A stretch of DNA of 64,000 bases from Scatophagus argus (GCF_020382885.2 NC_058494.1:13410001-13474000); one strand, 5' to 3'; numbered from the stretch's first letter, positions 15,301 to 38,400 are shown. Program-made: numbers and translations. Notes: generated by a model from the sequence alone, not told the origin.

Positions 15301-15624
15301 AGAGACTTCCATTGCTGAGACAAGGAAAGAGAGAAGAAAAGAGCAAGTGAAGGAGGAACAAGTGAGAGGAAGAAGAAGAAGGTGGACACTTAAGAAAAAT
15401 CTCACAGAACAGGTGCCAGAGCAGAAAGGAGCACCTGTTTGGAAATGATGAATCATGGCCAAAAGGACTTTTCCTCTCTGGCTAGCATCCACCTTAATTG
15501 CAGTCTTGCAATCACATGCCAGTATTATCTGATCATTATGCTCAATGAGCCGCAGCAAAAGATAATAAGGTACCACAGTGTGGATCATCATGTGTCATGT
15601 GTAAGGGGTCTGAGTAAGAGTAGG

Positions 15625-15625
<1 letters not shown>

Positions 15626-15669
<44 letters not shown>
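15626..15669. repeat. (TG)22 microsatellite
   Basis: Uninterrupted TG dinucleotides in rhbdl3 intron 1, about 300 bases downstream (in gene direction) of its first coding exon. Confidence 0.97.
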
Positions 15670-15670
<1 letters not shown>

Positions 15671-15979
15671 CAGAAAGAGAGGGGGAGACAGAGAGTGTGT
15701 GTTCCTTTGAAAAGATCATTGTAATATTCCTAGAGAAGGTGCGCTGTGTGCCTCTGGCTGTTCGTATTCTCTCGACAATCTCTAGTATAAATTATGGATT
15801 GATATTTAAATAAACAACCTCCTAAAATGTATTTAAGCCCCATGTTACAATATTCTACGTGAATTTGCTCCAGGGGAAAAAAAAAGTGAAGTTCCTGCTG
15901 GGTAAATGTAAAAATGTGAAAAGGTGACAGGGCGCTCATGTGTGCAGCTGAGGTCTCTTTGTGTTGTGTTTAGACTTAC

Positions 15980-16120
15980 GTCCTCTGAAGCCACGGGGAG
16001 GACGTCGGTGCTTTCCAAAACCTCGATCTCCTCGCCCTCCGCGTTGGCCGCCACGGCCGGAGAGGAGTTCACCGGCGTCTCCCGGGTTCCGCTCGTCATC
16101 CTCGGGCTGCCCTTCTCCAT
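15980..16120 (-). CDS. rhbdl3: rhomboid-like protein 3, first coding exon
   Basis: This 141-base exon encodes 47 residues beginning MEKGSPRMTSG and ending LPVASED. It is followed on the minus strand by a consensus donor GTAAGT (15974-15979), leaving phase 0. The stretch PAVAANAEGEEIEVLE followed by VLPVASED matches the start of human RHBDL3 (a PAVAA core, an acidic IEELE segment, then LPAAPED at the exon end) in order and in splice phase. RHBDL3 is a multi-pass rhomboid-family membrane protein with EF-hand-like sequences before the membrane domain, and it is mainly neuronal in mammals. Neither the EF-hand part nor the rhomboid core lies in this window. Position next to rhot1 in the same orientation, as in human, supports the call. 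The ATG is the first in frame, after an upstream GC-rich leader. Confidence 0.8.
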
Positions 16121-17250
16121 ATACCCGCGGAGAGCAGCGATTCAGTTCTCAGGAATGACTCCACATTGTTTACAATCCAGTTTCGCTCCTTGTGTGCGTC
16201 AGCAGCGACAGAGGGTAGGAGAGCTGAGCATCATGCCCATCGTATCCCTTCAAGTCGGATCTTTCTTGGCTCTTTGACGGACAGATGAGTCCAGGTGATA
16301 ACTGAAATTAAAGAGGTGTGCGTACTCCAGTTATTCCCTGCGCACTTCCACATACACTAGACAAATTAATCTTCATCCGCGGAGGAAAAGTTGATTTGGT
16401 AATAGTTTAGTGATAGTTCTGCGCTATAAAATCCCTTTCCGAGTGTCACACCACCATCCACCACATCGTTACATTTACTGTCAGAGGTTTGCAGAGCCGG
16501 AGAGGTGCCTGAGTCCCGCACGCCACGAACAGAGGCAGCGGTCCAAGTTTGTGAGGCAGGGGACGCGCATGCAGAGCGAGTCTTCTCACTTGGAGAGATG
16601 CAGCGCAGCAGCAGCAGCAGGAGCTGAGAGCAGATCCGTCTGAAAGAAATAATGACATCATCAAACACTGACAACAACATGAAACGCGGGACACAAATGA
16701 CAAACCGGACTGGATGACGCACAAGTCTCATATGGCTGCCAGCATCCTGGGGAGTCGGTGAAACTCGACTCAAACAGCGTGGGCACAGTCACATGGAAGA
16801 CTCCTAGAGAGAGAGAAGTCCAAGCAAGTGGACTTTTTTTTGGTGCGTCATGATACCTGGCAAGCTGCTTTCTGACGGTCGGACTCGGTGGCGCGGCGCA
16901 GCGCAGCGCGGGGACACACGTCTGCTCTCTCCTCCGCGTGCCGACAGGAAACCTCTAAAGGGGGTGGGAGCAACACGCCGGACGCCTCCGTTGGGATGGT
17001 TGGTTCAGCTCCAGGGGTCTCTAGGACTCTGCTCCAGCCGCATGCGTCCCTCCAGGCACAGAAAGAGAGAGAGGGAGAGAAGGAGGGAGGAGGGGGAGGA
17101 CGACGATGAGGAGAGATCACCAGCCGCCCCCGCTCTGGGGCTTCGCGGAACTCCGGATCCCTGGGTGAACAGCTGGCTGTCACTGCCTCACTGGCTCAGA
17201 GGGTGTTTGGTCGTTTGGTTATTGGTGCAAGATCTAGCAGTTGTATAATT
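16121..17250 (-). promoter_or_regulatory. rhbdl3: GC-rich 5' leader and promoter region of rhbdl3
   Basis: The segment upstream of the rhbdl3 start codon is rich in CpG, most strongly at 16480-16580 and 16860-17160. That contrasts with the AT-rich sequence on either side. The overlapping open frames on both strands are compositional artefacts of this GC content. The transcription start and any 5' non-coding exon cannot be placed by eye. Confidence 0.5.
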
Positions 17251-17269
17251 AGATGGTAATTTACTACAC

Positions 17270-17790
17270 ATCATTCCATTATGTATTATCCTGCCACTTT
17301 TTAAGTGGAATCCTTTATTAAGGAGCCCTTAATAAAGCAGTTTATAAACCAGTCCTTAATAATAGTAAATAAATCATTTATCAATGCTTCCTGATCAGTT
17401 GGAGACCAGTAACATTTGTTATAAATGCTAGTAATCCATTAACAAAACAAGTTTCACACTTGTTTTACGATAATTCATCGAATCAGTTATAATAAGCTGT
17501 TAATGAATGGTTTTTGGTCCTATTGCTCTGCAAACCTCTCCTATAAGTTAAATGGTTTCATGGCCCATTGGAGTGGTCTAACAAATGAAAGAGAGAAGAA
17601 AGTGTGAAGGAGGACAAACTCCAGTCAAAAGGATTTGTCACCACTTGGAAAGCCCAAAGTTGTCCTTATTAATGGATTGTAACTGTTCTATAAAGCATTA
17701 ATAAAATATTTTTTAACCACTGAGTCATTAATTACAACTTAAGTGCTTACTAAAGGATGCCGTACAGGAAAGTAATGTCTAGGAGGTAAC
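17270..17790. repeat. AT-rich dispersed repeat candidate
   Basis: The stretch repeats short motifs such as attaatggattg, ttaataaagca and gttaatgaatgg in both orientations. It resembles short non-autonomous DNA elements seen in many fish genomes. No clean terminal repeats were found, so neither family nor ends can be fixed. Confidence 0.3.
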
Positions 17791-17955
17791 AAAATTTCAC
17801 TGTTTGAGTTAACATTTGTTATTTGCATTCAGCCTCAACCATCGTGACAAATAGAAAATGGCAAAGAAAATATTCAGTACTACAGATTTGTATTTTATTT
17901 AGCCCAACCCCAACAAATTTACAGTCAAATTACTATAATGTGTCAATAAAAGCTT

Positions 17956-18503
17956 TACAGTACCCTGCATGGACAAAAGTCGTGGGACACACCTTCATTA
18001 CTGAATCCAGATGTGGTAGGACTGCCAATCATGGGTTGGGCTGGGCCCCTTACTTCTTGTGAAGGGAAATCTTAATGCTTCACCACACCAAGACATTTTG
18101 GACAATGCTATGCTTCCGACTTTGTGGCAACAGTTCGAGGAAGTCCCTTTTTTATTCCAGCATAACTGAGCCCCAGTGCACAAAGCAACATCCATAAAGA
18201 GTTTGGTGTGGAAGAACTTGACTGGCCCACACACGAGTCCTGACCTCAACCCCATCCAACACCTGTTGGGATAAACTGGAACAGTGAGCCAGACCTTTAT
18301 TTTTTTTGAACATCAGTGTCTTACCTCACAAATGCTCTACTGCATGAATGGGCACAAATTCCCACAGAAACATCCAAAACCTTGTGTAAAGCCTTCCCAG
18401 CTGTAAGGGTTGCTAAGCTGTTTCTGTATTTAGAATGTGATGTTATTAAGGTCCCTGTTGGTGTAATCGTCCAGTGTCCCACTAATTTTGTCTATATAGT
18501 GTA
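17956..18503 (+). mobile_element. degenerate Tc1/mariner-like transposon remnant, 548 bp
   Basis: The element starts with tacag and ends with gtgta. An inverted repeat of 19 bases (17972-17990 against 18474-18492) matches at 17 positions, built on a GACAAAA then GTGGGACAC core. Inside, 18215-18290 reads like the conserved end of a Tc1-family transposase (LDWP, then SPDLNPIE-like, then a remnant of HLW), but an extra base before the SPDLNP part shifts the frame and creates a stop. The first catalytic residues are missing, so the copy is dead. The layout matches a very common teleost non-autonomous Tc1-like family. It lies in intergenic DNA between rhbdl3 and rhot1. Confidence 0.7.
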
Positions 18504-21500
18504 TGAAGAGCAGCAAATATAAAATGTGTGTTAGGGTTGTGCTGTATCATTCAAAGCTGGGGCTAGACATATACAGTTTGGGCCTAAGCCTTATTGAACC
18601 CTTGGAAACAACAGTTGAATTAAACAACTGCATGCTACAATTCATCTTCTGCTCATCTTCAGTAGAGTTGTTACTGTGTAATGTCTGTGTCTATGTTAAA
18701 CATCAATATTATCAACCAATCAAACCTATAGTCCAACTGTATGGTCCTCTAGTGAGTTTGTGCAAATCAAAATGTATGTATTAAATAAAGCAGATGCAGA
18801 AACTACACAGGAACAGCTCTGTCGGGGGCGAACAGCTCAAATCAATCATTACACCATTTCAGTATGTGCATTATTTCTGATTATTTAGTCCAAATGCACT
18901 TAACACCTGCATGTTACTACATTTCAGATCAACTTATAGATAAAGTCTCAGTTGTTCTTAATTAGGTCCTATGATTAATGAATTTCAAAATATTCCTACC
19001 ATACAGACTAAATATCTTCACACAATACAGAAAAAAGAAACATTTTTAGTCTATTTGTCTCACATCAGAATGATTCACTTTTGCTCACATGCTACTTTTT
19101 TCTTTACTAAATACATTTTTTTGTGTTGTTGCTCATTTGTTGAAATTGTTTGTTTATATTTGCTGCTGCAATGGCCCAATTTCTCAGAGGGGTTCATTTA
19201 CATTTAATGTGATCTCATCTCGTGTTATAAATACTACTTAATCAAGTCCCACAAGAACAGCATGCATAAACCCTTAAATTGCTTCCTTCAAAGCCTCAGA
19301 GGGGAGTGTCCAAGGTTGTAAATTCCGAGTTGTTGTGGGGAATATAAACTGCCCCCTCCAAGTCTGCTGCTACATCCACCCAAATGATGGGCCCCCATTT
19401 CAGATAAACACCTACCTATTACCTCCAGACACATCAAACAAACCTAATAGTTGGGTTGAAGTCATTTATGAGAAGAAATTATGTGATGGCGGTGTGGTCT
19501 GCAGTGTGTAGGTTGATCAGTATCCTCCCTCTGAAACTCCCCCAAGTACAGTATGTGATAGCATTGCCATGGAAACGATATGGTCGGTTGATATTTTTAA
19601 CCTTAGGGGTCTTTTCGTGACTCCCACACAGCCGTGTTAGATTGAAGTTGGAATTTGTTATGTTGTTAAAAAAAAAAGACCCAGGAGCCTTTCTGTTTCT
19701 GAGGTCAGAGATCAGCCCACCGAATGGCCATATGTTCAGATTGTGTATTTTTATGTGGTCTTTTGTGGATAGGAAATAAGTTTTATTATGAACTTATTGT
19801 GGGCTCATTGAAAACTCAGATTTGTAACTACTGATAAGCATTAAAACATAAAAACAACACAACTTCAGACAAAATCAGTTCATGGCTGACGTTTCAGGGA
19901 GAGAATTGCTGTTACACATTCTTAAATAAATAGACTATAAAGACTTAAAAGCATAAAGTTGTACGGATTGTAAAAGATGCAATATCTACCTTAATTGCAT
20001 GAACTTAAACTTACATTTCGGTTTAATTCATCTTCAACTGCTCCTGAAAAACCAGATATAAAATCCTTCATCCACAGAAAAGAGTGTAACTTCCCTAAAA
20101 ACAACTGTGTGTGAAGAGATAGAATAATAACACCGCATGCCCCGGATGCTTAACAATTTTATGAAAATTTCTTATTTTAGTCCCATGATTACAAAACGAC
20201 TTATAAGCAAATAAATCAATTTAAATATAAACCTTGTCACAATCTCTTTAAGACGGGTCACATCCCATCTTTCATATTACCGTGACTGAGGGGAATTATT
20301 CACTTGTTTCGTTACAGGCATCACGCAGTTAATTGGACAAAAGAAGCTTTGACGTGGTTGCTTTCGCTAGTCATGTGCCAACACCAGCCGAGGAGCTGTA
20401 ACACGAGAGGCAGATGAGACAGGGGGATTTAGACAGAAGGAGGGAAAGACACCTGCTGTGCTCTGGGAGAACTTTGCTTGTGTATCAATTAACAGCTGGG
20501 GAGGATTGCTCTCTTTCATCAGCTCTCAAAGCTGTTTGCAGGCACTAACTGTTCTCTAAGACATTAGTTCCCAATCTAAAAGGCGGTATCACCAGAACAT
20601 AGACATTATCAGAAGGGAGCTTGATTTTCAGGGTTAAATTGGACTCCTCATGCAGCACAGTGTCTGTCTCACATAATTACTGATGCTCGTTAGTGAGAGA
20701 ACCAGTGGGGCTTTAAATGTCCTGACAAAGCAGCTGCACCAGACAGCCCAGCTCCAGACGTCAAAATGCTGTGTCTCGTAGAACGATATGGATTTAACAA
20801 ACCAACCCTTTCAGTGTCTCTTCTGAGGCCCAGGGTACTGCGTGATTGCTTTTGAAAAAGTGTGTGGGTTAGCGATTTGGTCTAACAAGACGAAAATAAA
20901 ACAGAAAATCCCCTCTACTACGTCCCTCATGTTACTCCATGCTGTCCAGTTGTTTCGACCACAGCTGGACCTGTATGTGCCTAAAAATGAGTAAAACTCA
21001 GACAAAGCTAGAATAGAAGATGATTTAATATTCAGTGTGAATTGAAACATGTTTTGAATCTGACAAAATACCAACCATGAGGGTTATTTCTGTTATTAGC
21101 CCAGCACTCACTGTGATGACTCAATGTTAAATTATAATTTAACATATTTAACATAATTTTTTAATCGGGAGAGAGAAAGGCTTGTTGAGTAAAATGGGAT
21201 TTGTGAGTTGAGGTGATGTGATGTCTTGATTAAGTCTTTGTACTGTATTGGAACATTAATGCAATATCATTTAAAATAATAAAGTACTCATCAATGTGAT
21301 TACACATGCAGCTCTTCCTAAACGTCTTGTACAATATCACAGTCTAAACACTTAGTCATAACCTCAACCTGGTCCATCTCCACTTCCATCATGGCTCATT
21401 ATGGAAGCTGGTGTGCTTACTTAAGCATAAAAAAAGGCCTCAATTTACTGGTTTTCAACATTTCAAGGCAGCCACTCACTTTGGCCAGGTTTTATCCACT

Positions 21501-22155
21501 GGTGAGTTATCTTTTATTTTTGGGCAATGCTGCCCTCTTGTGTCCGCTTGAATCAAATTTTCATATTTAAAATCTAATTAAATGACAAAAATAAAGTTGG
21601 TCATGTGATTGGATGTCACCACGGCGGTAACAACTGACGAAGCTGTCTTCATCATGTTCGCTATGGCTAACACATGATCCTTCCCAGCCTTACACTGCCC
21701 TGTGGAGAATGCTACTTGGAAAGCGAGTAATGGTAACATGTTCAATCTTCTTTTGGTCAACTGAAAAGAATAAATTCCACCTGATGTAACAGACATGTTT
21801 ATTTATTGTAAACTTTTGGAAAGGCAGGGATGAGTCAATAAATCAAACTGAGCCTTGTGGCAAGCAGTCGCAGCTGTGTGAAAATTAACATCCAGGGCCG
21901 CATTATTGCATGTTCTGTAACCGGGAGAGCTGACCAGGAATCACAACAAGGGTCAAATGAACATCAGACTTCAGTGTGACTCAACACTCTGTTCAGAACT
22001 TCTGTCCAACTGTAAACTTCACTACATCCCTGGGTTATTGGGGATCTGGACAGCAATGCACAAGTGAAAACACTGGAATGGGGTCAGTAATTCTGAGGCA
22101 TGCAGACACAAAATGTACAGAATGGCTGTACAACTGTAGAGTTTCAATATCTCAG
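18504..22155. other. intergenic DNA between rhbdl3 and rhot1
   Basis: AT-rich, with only short open frames on either strand and no splice-flanked coding segment that I recognise. No RNA gene was recognised. Small clusters of complex sequence (for example around 20330-20560) could be regulatory, but nothing internal proves it. Confidence 0.5.
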
Positions 22156-22518
22156 TACAACTACGACTCCAAAAAAGTCTGAACACTGTGTGAAACATAA
22201 AAAAAACCAAACTGGATGTAATAATCTCACAATCTCTTTAGACATATACTGTGTACCGCTCAAAAAACACCTGTCTGGAACATCCCACAGGTAAAAAGGT
22301 TCGCTGGTAACAGCTGATAGGATTGGGTATGAAGGGGGCATCCTTGAAAAGCTCAGCTGTTCACAAAGAGGCTCGCCACTTTGTGAAACACATGACTGAA
22401 TAGAGGTCATTACTACTCTGACTTGGGGACACTTTGTAAACTGTTCGTTTACCAATGACTGTATGCTGTTTTTATTCACAATTTAGATTGTCCCAACTTT
22501 TTTGGATTCGAGGTTGTA
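22156..22518. mobile_element. 363-bp MITE with 30-base terminal inverted repeats
   Basis: The left end begins tacaactacgactccaaaaa. The reverse complement of the right end begins tacaacctcgaatccaaaaa. About 25 of the first 30 bases pair. Both ends carry TA, as expected for Tc1/mariner-type insertion. The core includes a phrase like gattgggtatgaag and an internal near-copy of the terminal motif, as in a common teleost element whose ends read like ccaaaaaagttgggac. There is no coding capacity. Confidence 0.75.
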
Positions 22519-23027
22519 CACAAGCATGGCTGAGCCTGTGCTGACAAAGTGACCAACATCGGAAGACATGAGAGTGAGAGAGAGCAGCAGATCTGCTACA
22601 CATCCACCGATCAAACACCGACTCAGATACAACACTGGATCATGTAACATTTAAAAATAATAATAAAGTGTGCGCCCAAGCATTTGGCCTTGAAAAGCTA
22701 ACCAGTATCTGTCAGTGTGAATAATCAATGCTAATATTTGTGCAAGTTCATGACCAGGCGGTTGATGTCGATGATGTTTTGAGCGTGAATCACACATGGC
22801 CCTTTGGGACTAACAAAAGTACAGTCTATTATATTATATACACTATTTACATATTGCTCACCCAAATGAAAGCAGCAATGCTCACCTCACACAATCACAA
22901 ATCCCCATTACAACTGACACAGACTTCTTCATTTCAGTCAGCAAGCAACCAAAAAATAGCTACATGTAACTCACTCATATGTTACTCATCATGGCTCATC
23001 AGCATCTTACCATCATTTTCATTATAA

Positions 23028-23047
23028 ATATATATATATATATATAT
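23028..23047. repeat. (TA)10 microsatellite
   Basis: Short pure TA tract downstream of the rhot1 stop codon, probably near the end of its 3' untranslated region. Confidence 0.9.
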
Positions 23048-23368
23048 GTTACTTTGCAACTACTTGAAGACTAACAGATTAAGCAAATTAGCAACTTTGG
23101 TACAAAATTAAATATTTGGTTCTCTTTTATCCACAGAAAGAGAAATTTCCAGTGGAATGAAAATGAATGTTTACTCACTATTTTCCCCACGCAAAAACAA
23201 AATGCATTATTTTTCAACTGGGATCCATTAAACTACAAAACAACGGTGGATTTTTAACAAATGTTTCCTCTTCAGAATGCAAGTGAGAAAGCCTTATTTT
23301 GTGACTGGTCAAAATAGCTCTGTATGTGTCGTGGGTGTAAAGAGCGGTGGACCCCGGTCGCCCGAGGA

Positions 23369-33677
<10,309 letters not shown>

Positions 33678-34020
33678 CCTCTCCAACGTCGACGAACTCG
33701 GTAAACTGGTATGTGTGAAACATTTATGCTCCTGTCTGGATGAAGGGTAAAGCCAGCCAGCTGTCCTCGGCCTGGCTCGCTTTGCTAACGACTACTTTCG
33801 CATTTCAGCTTCGGTTTAAGCTGGTTCAGAACAGGCGGTACGCCATTAAAGATTTGCACAAACCTTTAGATATCCAGGATACCAGCTAGGTGTTTATACT
33901 GTACCCCACCCGCTCAGCACAGCCACAGAGCTAAACTTGGCCGTTACAGCATTAGCGGGCGCTTGCGTGCTCCCAGCCACGCCCCTCTGAATCAGCTGAC
34001 TGGGGGGAGCAAAGATCGTA
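33678..34020 (-). promoter_or_regulatory. rhot1: rhot1 5' leader and promoter region
   Basis: Upstream of the rhot1 ATG (33677) the sequence is locally GC-rich and contains a GC/KLF-box-like ccacgcccctc near 33978-33988. No in-frame upstream start beats the ATG, since the only upstream in-frame start-like codon is TTG. The transcription start is not resolved. Confidence 0.4.
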
Positions 34021-34254
34021 TATTGTTACAAGATTAACGTATGGTATATAATAGCCCACGGCACAAACACTCGTTGGGGTTTTTCAAGCGAATAATATTA
34101 TGATAATTCCGACTTAAAACAAGCCGAAGTCCTAACGTTTTTCAGACGTTGCGACGTCGATTAGTTGGCTTGGTGACGTTTTTGCTACCAGGTGAATAGC
34201 GCAGAGTGAGACGTCTTGTGTTTTTCCCCAGCTCGACAGCCCCAGTATTTTCAT

Positions 34255-34665
34255 TTTTGTAAAAGTAGCAATATCACGCTATAAAAACGGTCTGTCAGAA
34301 GTAAACATTATCCGTTCAAAGATTTAAATTCAGCAACAAAAGTATTTAAAGGTATCAAAAGTAAAAGTACTCATTAGACAACAGAATGCCCCCTGTCATT
34401 GTAATGCTAACATATCATACACTATATTGTGTATGATATGGTAGCTCTACTATTCATGTTGTAGCTTGTCGAAAGGGAGCTGATTTAAACTACCACACAT
34501 TCCTGTCGGATAAATGAAGTGGAGTGAAAAGTACAATTTCACTGTGAAATGTGGTAAAGTTGAGGTAGAAAACAGCTTTTAAATGAGATCCTAAGTAAAG
34601 TTCAATTGTATCAAAAGTGCAGTGAAGTACTTTACTCGGGTACTTAGTTATAATATTTTCCACTG
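34255..34665 (-). repeat. dispersed teleost repeat ending in agtactttactcgggtac
   Basis: The stretch carries the typical phrases of a very abundant fish repeat: aaaagtagcaatatcacg, ggtatcaaaagtaaaagtac, tactcattagacaacagaat and agtactttactcgggtactt, closing with ttttccactgc. Recognition is from memory. A perfect 12-base inverted repeat lies inside it (34411-34422 and 34429-34440). It sits between the 3' end of adap2 and the rhot1 promoter. Confidence 0.65.
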
Positions 34666-34914
34666 CTAAAGAAAACTAACAGCAGCAACTGCATATGAAC
34701 AACCTAAACTAAATTTTTGGCTGTGTATTAAAGGCCTTATGGATATTTTCAGTTCATAGTGTGTTTTACAGCATTAACAAATTTAGATTAATTGCTATGT
34801 GGTGGAACCTGGACTCTTTACTCTATCGCAATAGATGCATCTCTGCAACGTCTGATATAGTCCTCAGCTTTCATTCATGATACATCTCTTACAGTATGCA
34901 AATTTAATCAAATT

Positions 34915-34920
34915 TTTATT
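34915..34920 (-). promoter_or_regulatory. adap2: candidate poly(A) signal of adap2
   Basis: AATAAA on the minus strand, about 480 bases past the adap2 stop codon. It is the most plausible end of the adap2 3' untranslated region. No transcript evidence was available. Confidence 0.45.
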
Positions 34921-35400
34921 AAAATCACAAAGTGTTCAGCTTCACAGAACTATACATACAGCTAAAACAAAACAGTGTGTGAGAAAGATTAACCTAAACT
35001 TTACAAAATGTGCAAACTGAGTTAAGCATCTAACAAAAAATACCAGATAATTATTTTTAAAAAATGCAAAATGTACATAAAACCCACTCCTTACTGTTAG
35101 TAATGCAATGTTTAGTTTCAGCATATTCATAATCTATTATGAAGAATTCTGGTGTCACTGTGGTAACAACAATAAATTCATGAACATTCAAAATTCATGC
35201 TTATTCAAGGTCCCATTGAAGTCTGAGCAGAAAAGTTAGAGTTGATCATTCGTCAGTGATGTTGAGCAGAGTTTTTCTCTATTTTTCACTGACAGGTTGA
35301 GCAGGATCTTTTGCCGGTAAGGCTTTCAGTCTGTTGTGTTTCCAGAAGGGTAATTATTGCGTCCTAAACTCCTACAACTCAGCAGATAGATCTCCTTCAG

Positions 35401-38400
35401 TCATTTCCCCCTTCTCAAGTTGGCCTCATCTGCAGTATATCAAAGAATGAAAGTTAGAAGTGCATTCATGTTGATGTCCTCTGATTAACACAGGGCGCTG
35501 TGCTGTATCAGGGGTAATTACAGTATCTTACTAGCATAGTCCTCTGGGGTCATGGGTTGAGAGATGACCTTCTTGAAGGCCTCCAGCCACTCCCTCTGCT
35601 CCTGCTCCTGCTCACACATAAACACAAACTGCCTGCCTGGGGTCTGCAGCGTGATGCCGCAGTGCCACCGGCCTCCCCTCGTGCTCCTGCCGCTGCTCTC
35701 TGAAACAGAGTAGTTATGGCTCTCTGTGCCGATGAAGACTGCACCCAGCTCTGTGGCATCCTAACAGTGAAAACAAACAACACAGAGAGGCGCTCAAAGA
35801 GGAGCACGACTCTAATTAACTGCAAACACTACGTATTGTTTCATATCAGACTGATGTCTGCATGTGATTAAAATGTTGTTACAGAAACATTTTATTTCCT
35901 ATAACTGAGTGTTGGAATTACTGTTTAATATTCAGGTAAATATTTTACAATTTTTTAAATTTTCTCATACCTTGGCATTAAACAAAAGAGGTATTCACAT
36001 TTTTTCACTTAGTTACTTTGCACACACATTGTGTTATTATCTGTTAATTACCAGTGGAGTTTTAAAATACAGAAGCTTTCTGTTTACTGAGCACAGTGTG
36101 AACCACCTCTTCTTGAATGGCTCCCGTTGCTGAAATCACCCACACATGAGGACATAGACACAGGGAGTAAGAAAGAAAGACGGAGAGGAAACAATAGATC
36201 AAATTAATTTGTCAGACAAAACAGAAGTAAATGAAAATCCAATTGAATTTTGTAAGAAAGTTGACGGACTGTCGGGCCAGTTTTCTCCATGTACCCCTCC
36301 TTCAGGTAATGTCTCGTTATCTGAGGTATTAACTGTACAAAGAAAGACAAGCAACACTGTTAAATGACTAAAAGCTGTAGTTCACAACTCTATAACTTTA
36401 AAAATCTATCGGAGTTAAATATTTAAATATTTTTCTTACGTCATTATCTTGAAGAGTGGGATGTTTCTTCTGCAGGTATGCCAGGCGTGTTGCCCGGATA
36501 GCGTTGAACAAGGATACAATTACCTATAAGGCATAATGAGGACAGTATTTCAGGACATCTAAGACAAGCCATTGGACCCAGGACAGGAAGACAATTTTAC
36601 AGGGTCTGCTGAACTTTTCCTCAGGTCTAACAGCAACATTTGCATTGCTACATTTGTCAAATCAAGACATTTATCAGTTAAAAGTGGAACCAAAATAGCA
36701 CTTGAATAGCACTCACCTGTCCATTGTCGTGATAAACGAACAGATTCCTCATGCGTTCGTCGTGCAGGTAGGAGATCTGCAGACCGTGAGCGTGACCGAT
36801 CTTCTCCGGCTGGAAAGCTGCATTCAGGTCTTTCATGGAAATGACAGCCTTGGGAACCTTGGACTTGGTTAGTGTCAATGAGAGTATTGAGGAGGGATTT
36901 CAAAAGATTAGAATAAAAAGATTATGGCAGACAAAGTGATGACATGACAAAAGAACTACTCACATCCTCTTTAATGAAGTATCTGAGGGTGAAGTCTTTC
37001 CGAGACAGCAGGAAGATCCTCTTGAGGAACTGCTTGTTGTCTTTGCCCTTCTTCCATAGTGTCGACTCAAACAGGTCTGGGTTAGATAAACCAAATAAAA
37101 GAAATAAAAGAGATGAGAAGCAATTAAACTGCATACATGCATATAGAAATAAATGCAGAACTCTGGTGATGGGAACAATATAGGGATAATTACCTGAGCA
37201 ATATTCTTGCTGATAGTAGTTGGTTTCTTCAGTGAATTCTCTTCTCTCATACTTTGCACGGATCCACTGATCCTTAAGAACACTAGAAGAAAAGCAAATC
37301 ACTCATTACAGTTTACCTTATGGATGAAAAACAAGAGTTTAAGTAAACCAGCTGCTGAAAACCATCTCACCTCTGTAACCATCTCTTAGTGTTTATTCCT
37401 TTTTTGTAACTCATAAGTCCCATTCACTAACTAAACGATTAGTTGATACTGCACTTCCACTGAGCCGCTAACGAGGCAAAAACGCTGACAGTCACTCACT
37501 TGCAGTCTTTTTGTTGTGGCTGGTAGAAGAAGGCAGGAACATACTTCTCATAAATGGCTTTGGCAGCAGAATTTCCCCTCTCCCGCATGAACTTTAACCA
37601 CAGCACATGACAATTAAAAAGTTATGGTGAGACAATCCATTCATTCATTTTTGTATTTGTAGGACCTCATTTTGCAGAACAGGGCCACTCAGGCGACTGT
37701 GGCTTTGTTAGCCAAGGCAAACCTCATGAGATTATAAAGAAAACATGAATCCCTGCAACAATTACCTAGAGCCTGGTGGACAAATTAGGTTGCAAGATTC
37801 AAAATTTTTCATACAATACGTGCACTGAAGTGCAGGGTAACATTTGAGGCAATGCTAAAATTGCAAGTTTGAAATAAAGAATTGTAAAATAAAGAAACAA
37901 AAACTCAAAGATCAAAAAGATATAAACACATACATATGTTGGCCCAGTATTAGGAGGACTGTGCAAATTTTCAATATATAAAAACTTAATTTGAGTCAAC
38001 AATGAATATATTGTTGCTGTGAATCCAAAGCACAAATCTATACCTCTACCAGGGAATCCTCCCAGTGATCCAGACGTATGGATTTCATTCTGCTGACAGC
38101 AGGCAGATTACGATGCATCCCTGAGCAGTTCAGGCACACAAAGATACCAAGAGTGTAGGAGGCCCAGTCAGGCTCTGTGAGCAACAGATACATCATAGAG
38201 TTTACACTGCAGGAACTAAATACATTACACGCTGGATGTTATGCATAGAACCAATGTTCCCAGAGGGAGGGAAAAACAAGGCACAACACATATGTTTTAT
38301 CAGGAGCAAGTGGAGAACACAATACAATAAAGTGTCTGCTAATGTGCGCTGAACATCTGTGTGTAAATTAAAAGGTGGATTTAACTTTAGTATTCAATTT

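Larger units (their letters stand above)
1..15979 (-). other. rhbdl3: rhbdl3 intron 1 (partial, at least 16 kb)
   Basis: Everything left of the splice donor at 15974-15979 reads as intron of the minus-strand gene whose first coding exon ends at 15980. I looked for the expected next exon (an EF-hand-like segment beginning near a HWKVLF motif in human RHBDL3) and did not recognise it, so it probably lies beyond the window. The open frames here are short and are mostly microsatellite or low-complexity translations. The stretch holds CT/CA/GT/GA simple repeats and one old interspersed teleost repeat. Some segments of plain complex sequence (around 7450-7570, 11040-11150 and 14240-14330) could be conserved non-coding elements, but sequence from one species cannot show that. 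Confidence 0.6.

Noticed and set aside
16366-17248. Several overlapping open frames on both strands
   Set aside because: They lie in the GC-rich leader of rhbdl3, where stop codons are rare, and none resembles a protein.
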